A DNA stretch of 35,755 bases, from positions 1 through 35,755 of the forward strand of contig JAJDVT010000042.1 in assembly GCA_022826005.1 (NCBI GenBank). Reading direction: 5' to 3'. The notes below the pieces were generated by a model that had not been told where the DNA came from, made no database searches, and was given only the letters and a program-made list of their open reading frames with translations. Both the position numbers and the translations under genes were made by a program. This document shows positions 32,060-35,755 of the stretch, piece by piece; positions within the stretch are counted from its first letter, which is position 1; each line of letters begins with the position of its first letter. Source of the DNA: Gemmatimonadota bacterium (GTDB lineage Bacteria; Gemmatimonadota; Gemmatimonadetes; Longimicrobiales; Gaopeijiaceae).

Positions 32060-33169
32060 CTACGCTTCGAAGACCTCCATACGCGTCGTCAACGCCTCGA
32101 TCCGGTCGATGCGCGGCTGCACCCCGATCCCGTGTCCGTCCGGGACCGGCATCATGCCGTCCACCATCTCGAATTCGGGACGGACTATGTCCTCCTCCCA
32201 GTAGCGGCTGGAGTTCGAGATGTCCCCCGGGATGGTGAAGCCCGGGAGGGTCGCCAGCGCGACGTTGTGGGCCCGCCCGATACCGGACTCCAGCATGCCG
32301 CCGCACCAGACCGGCCAGCCGGCGTCGCGGCACGCGTCGTGTATGGCGACGGAAGCGCGCAGACCGCCGACCCGGCCCGGTTTGATGTTCACGATCCGCC
32401 CCGCCCGGAGGCGCAGCGCAAGCCTGGCGTCCCCCGGCGAGCGGATGGACTCGTCGAGACAGACGGGCGTGTCGATCCGGCTCTGCAGCAGCGCGTGATC
32501 GAGCAGGTCTTCGTGATGAAGCGGCTGCTCGATCATCATCAGCCCGAGGTCGTCCAATTCGCGCAGACGCGGCAGGTCATCTTCAAGCGCGTACGCCGAA
32601 TTGGCGTCGGCCATCAGCGGCGCATCGGGGAATCGGTCCCTCACGGCCCTCAGCATTTCAACATCGCGGCCCGGCTTGATCTTCAACTTGATCTTGCGGT
32701 ACCCCTCGGCAAGGTATCCCGCCACCCTGGCCAGCAGGTCCCCGTCACTCTTTTGCAGCCCGATGGACACGCCCACCGGAACCGCATTCACCCGACCGCC
32801 CAGAAGCTCCCGCAACGATACGCCCCGGCGCCTGGCCTCAAGGTCCCATCCCGCCATCTCGATGGCCGCGCGGGCCATGGGGTGACCGCGCAGCCACGGA
32901 GCCGGGCGCAGATTCCGCCCGTCCCCGAATTCACTGCCCACCAGCTCCGGGAGGAGCCACCGGGTCAGGACATGCCAGGCCGTCTCCGTCGTTTCGTATG
33001 AATAGCCGGGCGTTTCGCCCGCGACGCACTCCGACCAGCCCGCAGCGCCGTCCGCTTCCAAGGTGAGCAGGACGGCACGGCGTGCCTGTGTGCCTCCGCT
33101 GCTGATTTCGAAGAATTCCTTCAGCCGCAGGGGCACTTCGCGCAGAACTGCCCGGGTGATTTGCGCCAT
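32060..33169 (-). CDS. menC: MenC-type enolase superfamily enzyme (o-succinylbenzoate synthase / N-acylamino acid racemase)
   Basis: The 369-residue product (from ATG 33169) carries all muconate-lactonizing-subgroup active-site residues: KLKIK (K161 and K163), ADAN (D188), IEQPL (E214), CLDES (D239) and NIKPG (K263). The acid-base lysines are K163 and K263, and the metal-binding residues D188, E214 and D239. Enzymes of this type dehydrate SHCHC to o-succinylbenzoate in menaquinone synthesis, racemise N-succinyl amino acids, or do both. No other men gene is in the window, and an M20 amidohydrolase lies one gene away, which makes the racemase activity possible. A TTG at 33184 is a less likely start. 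Confidence 0.85.
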   Translation of the reverse strand: MAQITRAVLREVPLRLKEFFEISSGGTQARRAVLLTLEADGAAGWSECVAGETPGYSYETTETAWHVLTRWLLPELVGSEFGDGRNLRPAPWLRGHPMARAAIEMAGWDLEARRRGVSLRELLGGRVNAVPVGVSIGLQKSDGDLLARVAGYLAEGYRKIKLKIKPGRDVEMLRAVRDRFPDAPLMADANSAYALEDDLPRLRELDDLGLMMIEQPLHHEDLLDHALLQSRIDTPVCLDESIRSPGDARLALRLRAGRIVNIKPGRVGGLRASVAIHDACRDAGWPVWCGGMLESGIGRAHNVALATLPGFTIPGDISNSSRYWEEDIVRPEFEMVDGMMPVPDGHGIGVQPRIDRIEALTTRMEVFEA

Positions 33170-33236
33170 CGGCTTGTGCGCCAACCACTGCCGCCGACAC
33201 CGCCTTGGGCCACGTGCCGGCTCTGTTGGACCTGGC

Positions 33237-33749
33237 CTAGTCTGACGCTTCCCCGGCGCTCCCGCCGCCGGCCGCCTGGGCCTTCGCCTCGTCGCGCCGG
33301 CGCACGGAGTGCAGGCCAGTCAGCAGGGATGTCGAGGACTTCGACTGGACGCCGCCTACCACCAGTGCATCCCGGATCTGGGGCACAGTGTACTTGTGAC
33401 CGAATTCCGCAATGAACTTGCGATACGCGGCGGTGGGGCCCATGCCCTTGTAGTGATCGCTGCTGACCGGGGGATGCCCGGCGCCCGCGCTTCTGCGCGG
33501 CTTTCTGAGCCTCTTCGTCTTCCCGGGCTTTCTGGCTTTCCTGGGCTTCCTGGGCTTCCGGGGCTTGCTGACCTTGGGGGCCGCCGCTGGACGCGGAGCG
33601 GCCGGCGCTTCCACTGCTCCGAAGGCCAGCAGTGCCTTCAGGCTTTCGACGGTGTTGCGCAACGCCTGGCGGCGCTCCTCGTGCGACGCCAGCTCGGCCT
33701 CCGCGTGCCTGAGGGCGGCCTCGTAGCTGTTTCTCGTTGCGTCAGTCAT
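33237..33749 (-). CDS. Histone-H1-like basic protein with helical ends
   Basis: The 170-residue product has three parts. Residues 1-45 form an amphipathic, coiled-coil-like helix (AALRHAEAELASHEERRQALRNTV). Residues 60-90 are a Lys/Arg/Pro-rich linker of repeated KPRKPRK units. Residues 98-155 form a compact winged-helix-like domain (GPTAAYRKFIAEFGHKYTVPQIRDALVVGGV). The linker resembles H1-like and AlgP-like bacterial DNA-binding tails, suggesting binding to DNA, but this is inference. GGAGAGGG precedes the ATG at 33749. It lies between the MenC-like and M20 genes, all on the minus strand. Confidence 0.75.
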   Translation of the reverse strand: MTDATRNSYEAALRHAEAELASHEERRQALRNTVESLKALLAFGAVEAPAAPRPAAAPKVSKPRKPRKPRKARKPGKTKRLRKPRRSAGAGHPPVSSDHYKGMGPTAAYRKFIAEFGHKYTVPQIRDALVVGGVQSKSSTSLLTGLHSVRRRDEAKAQAAGGGSAGEASD

Positions 33750-33896
33750 GAATCACTTCCCTCTCCCTGGCTGCAAATGCGGTGAACGTTCGCTGCCGAG
33801 TCTCTGCACCCGGCATCCGGTACGAATAATAGAAGGATGGATGCACAAAGACAAGCTTGATGCATCATTGGCCCGGTGTTGTCCCGAAGCAACCGC

Positions 33897-35045
33897 TCAA
33901 AGTGTCTCGAAGAGCGCGGCCATCAGCGCGATTCGCCGCGGCAGGTCATCCAGGAGGATGTATTCGTCGAGTGTATGCGCCCCGTCGCCATCCGGGCCGA
34001 GGCCGTCCAGAGCGGGGCAACCGATGGCAGCCACGATATTTGCATCGCTTGCTCCGCCCGATTCCCCCGCGCCGATAGCGAAGCCCAGCGCGGCGGCGAT
34101 GGAACGGGCCGAATGGTACAGCCGGGCGGACTCCGCGGTCTCCTCCAGGGCCCAACGGTTTATGCCGCCCACGAGAGACAAGCTACAACGCTCGTCGAAG
34201 GGGCGCATGTCAAGCAGCGCCGCATTGACTCGCTCCGCCTCCGGCTTTGTCCAGAAGCGCACGTCGATGGTGCAGTGTGCAGACTCGGCAACAACATTCT
34301 CCCGCGTGCCGCCCGCGATGACGCCCACGTTTATGGTTGTGCCGGCTTTCCCGCTGGCCAGTTCGCAGACCCTTGTGATCTGTTTCACAAGCTCGTGGAC
34401 GGCGCTTGCACCGCGTTCCGGTTCGATGCCCGAGTGTGCCGGCTTGCCCCTGACCCGCAGTTCGTACGCGGCGACCCCCTTGCGGCGGCACTTCGCCGCC
34501 CCGCCCGGTACCGACGGCTCTACCACCAGGGCCGCGCGCGACCGCCGCGCCTCGTTCTCAATCAACGCCCGGGAGTCCGGGGAGCCGCGTTCCTCGTCGC
34601 ATGTTATCACAAAGGACAGATCGGATGCCGGGCCGCCGCCCTTTTCAGCCATGAGGCGCAGTGCAGTCATCGAGGTCGTCAGGCCCCCCTTCATGTCGTA
34701 GGTGCCGGGTCCGTATATCCTTCCGTCACGGATCGCAAAAGGCAGCCGGTCGAGTGTGCCGACATTGTGCACGGTGTCCATGTGGCCGAGCACAAGGATG
34801 GGATTGTGACCGCTGCCTGACGTGCCGGCGAAACGCCCGACCAGGTGAACGCCGAGTCCGGGCGCCTGAAAGCGTTCGACCCTGCCGCCCGCCTCGGTGA
34901 TCTGACGCTCCAGCACCCCGGCGACCCTGAGGTTTGCGGCTTCGTCGCCGGTGGGCGATTCGATCTCCACGAGAGTGCGCAGCAGGTCGACGCAGTCGGC
35001 GGTGCGGGCCTGCGCCTCTGCAAGGGTCACAGGGAGGCGGTTCAT
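33897..35045 (-). CDS. M20 family metallopeptidase (carboxypeptidase G2-like)
   Basis: The 382-residue product has the M20 motifs GHMDTV (H88, D90), TYDMKGG (metal Asp 117) and CDEERGS (E151 catalytic, E152 metal), and a late GGASDAN. The central dimerisation part contains GKPAHSGIEPERGASA. Such enzymes cleave C-terminal glutamate or N-acyl groups using two zincs. Its ATG overlaps the stop of the upstream Fe-S gene in ATGA (35042-35045), so the two are coupled. No signal peptide is seen, so it is probably cytoplasmic. The nearby N-acylamino acid racemase-like gene is a possible partner. Confidence 0.9.
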   Translation of the reverse strand: MNRLPVTLAEAQARTADCVDLLRTLVEIESPTGDEAANLRVAGVLERQITEAGGRVERFQAPGLGVHLVGRFAGTSGSGHNPILVLGHMDTVHNVGTLDRLPFAIRDGRIYGPGTYDMKGGLTTSMTALRLMAEKGGGPASDLSFVITCDEERGSPDSRALIENEARRSRAALVVEPSVPGGAAKCRRKGVAAYELRVRGKPAHSGIEPERGASAVHELVKQITRVCELASGKAGTTINVGVIAGGTRENVVAESAHCTIDVRFWTKPEAERVNAALLDMRPFDERCSLSLVGGINRWALEETAESARLYHSARSIAAALGFAIGAGESGGASDANIVAAIGCPALDGLGPDGDGAHTLDEYILLDDLPRRIALMAALFETL

Positions 35046-35755
35046 GACAGGGTCCGGGGTGCCGCGTCGTGGAGGCCGCGCCTCCGGTAGCTCTCGTCGA
35101 GGAGTTCGACGAGGTGAAGGACGGGGGTGTCGCGCCCCTGCATGCGCAGCCCCGCCCCGATCTGCATCATGCACCCCGGATTGGCGGTGACCAGCGCGTC
35201 GGCGCCGGTATCGATGACGCTCTGCACCTTGTCGCCGCCGATCCGCCCTCCCAGGTCGCGGTGGGTGAGTCCGTAGATGCCGGCCCCGCCGCAGCATTCG
35301 CCCGCCCCGCGGAGCGGGACGACCTCAAGCCCCGGCACGGCTTGCAACACCTGCCCGGGGGGGCCGGATATGCCCTGAGCGTGCAGAAGGTGGCAGGGCG
35401 GGTCGTAGGTAACCTTGAGTTGAACCTCTCCGCCCTCGCGGGGTCCATTCGCGGCCAGCAGCTCCGATACATCCTTTACCCGCGCGGCCACCGACGCCGC
35501 CCGCTGCTCCATTGTCCCGTCCCCGGAGAACAGGCTGGCGTATGCAGACATCGCGGCCCCGCAACCGGACGCGTTCATGACGATGAAATCGGCCTCCGCG
35601 GCCCCGAATGCCTCGATGTTGCGGCGGGCGAGCGCCCGGGCCGCGTCCAGGTCACCGGCGTGCGAGTGGAGGGCGCCGCAGCACCCCTGGCCGGGGACGC
35701 GAACGACATCGTAGCCGTTGGCGCGCAGTACCCGCTCCGTGGCCGCGTTGACTCG
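35042..35755 (-). CDS. Glycolate oxidase iron-sulfur subunit (GlcF-like), partial
   Basis: The 5' end lies beyond the window; 237 residues are visible, continuing in frame to the last base. They contain two cysteine-rich CCG repeats: VPGQGCCGALHSHAGD with MNASGCGAAM, then YDPPCHLLHAQG with GAGECCGGAGIYGL and NPGCMMQI. These are typical of the C-terminal half of GlcF/heterodisulfide-reductase-D-like Fe-S proteins, which pass electrons from 2-hydroxyacid oxidation. The N-terminal 4Fe-4S part and the flavoprotein partner should lie outside the window. It is coupled to the M20 gene. Confidence 0.87.
   Translation of the reverse strand, partial: RVNAATERVLRANGYDVVRVPGQGCCGALHSHAGDLDAARALARRNIEAFGAAEADFIVMNASGCGAAMSAYASLFSGDGTMEQRAASVAARVKDVSELLAANGPREGGEVQLKVTYDPPCHLLHAQGISGPPGQVLQAVPGLEVVPLRGAGECCGGAGIYGLTHRDLGGRIGGDKVQSVIDTGADALVTANPGCMMQIGAGLRMQGRDTPVLHLVELLDESYRRRGLHDAAPRTLS

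Overview
The window is high-GC bacterial DNA, densely packed with short gaps. The gene content suggests a Gemmatimonadota-like or related environmental bacterium: a long secreted sortilin/BNR propeller protein, a TonB receptor with a carboxypeptidase-like N-terminal domain, TAXI-TRAP transport and a MoxR/VWA pair. This assignment is inference; there is no rRNA. I found no tRNA, rRNA, CRISPR array, insertion sequence or prophage, and no gene-free stretch above 300 bp (largest 294 bp, at 13323-13616).

Layout. 1-2090: the end of a + strand gene with a hairpin terminator, abutting a TonB receptor on the - strand whose 3' part looks lost. 2349-8397: an all-minus cluster of two ECF-type sigma factors, a probable anti-sigma membrane protein, an LptF/G-like membrane protein, a thioredoxin-like protein, a tiny cysteine-rich secreted protein, a YodC-like protein and several secreted or lipoproteins. 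8507-13322: the BNR propeller protein (-) and a divergent amino-acid-type ABC binding lipoprotein (+). 13353-13606: tandem and palindromic repeats. 13617-18366: an operon of ETF-quinone oxidoreductase, a double-CDGSH protein and three paralogous exported proteins. 18385-21294: AAA ATPase plus VWA protein. 21342-23626: flippase-like protein, Trm112-like protein and DUF192 lipoprotein. 23688-29318: an operon with a fourth exported paralogue, a Yip1-like protein, a TRAP permease, a TAXI binding protein and a PLP enzyme. 29580-31994: an unknown protein and a PilB/GspE-like ATPase with an added zinc-ribbon tail. 32060-35755: an enolase-superfamily MenC/N-acylamino acid racemase, a histone-H1-like basic protein, an M20 peptidase and a GlcF-type Fe-S protein cut by the window edge.

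The strongest candidate for an undescribed system is 4736-8483. Four sites, upstream of four transcription units, share an element reading TGCACG, exactly 17 bp, then GTCTRT. This is an ECF-style promoter. It precedes one sigma gene directly, the cysteine-rich/membrane/sigma/anti-sigma operon, the thioredoxin-like gene and the YodC-like gene. That suggests an autoregulated envelope or thiol-related regulon encoded almost entirely at one locus. The function is inferred, but the promoter alignment is visible directly.
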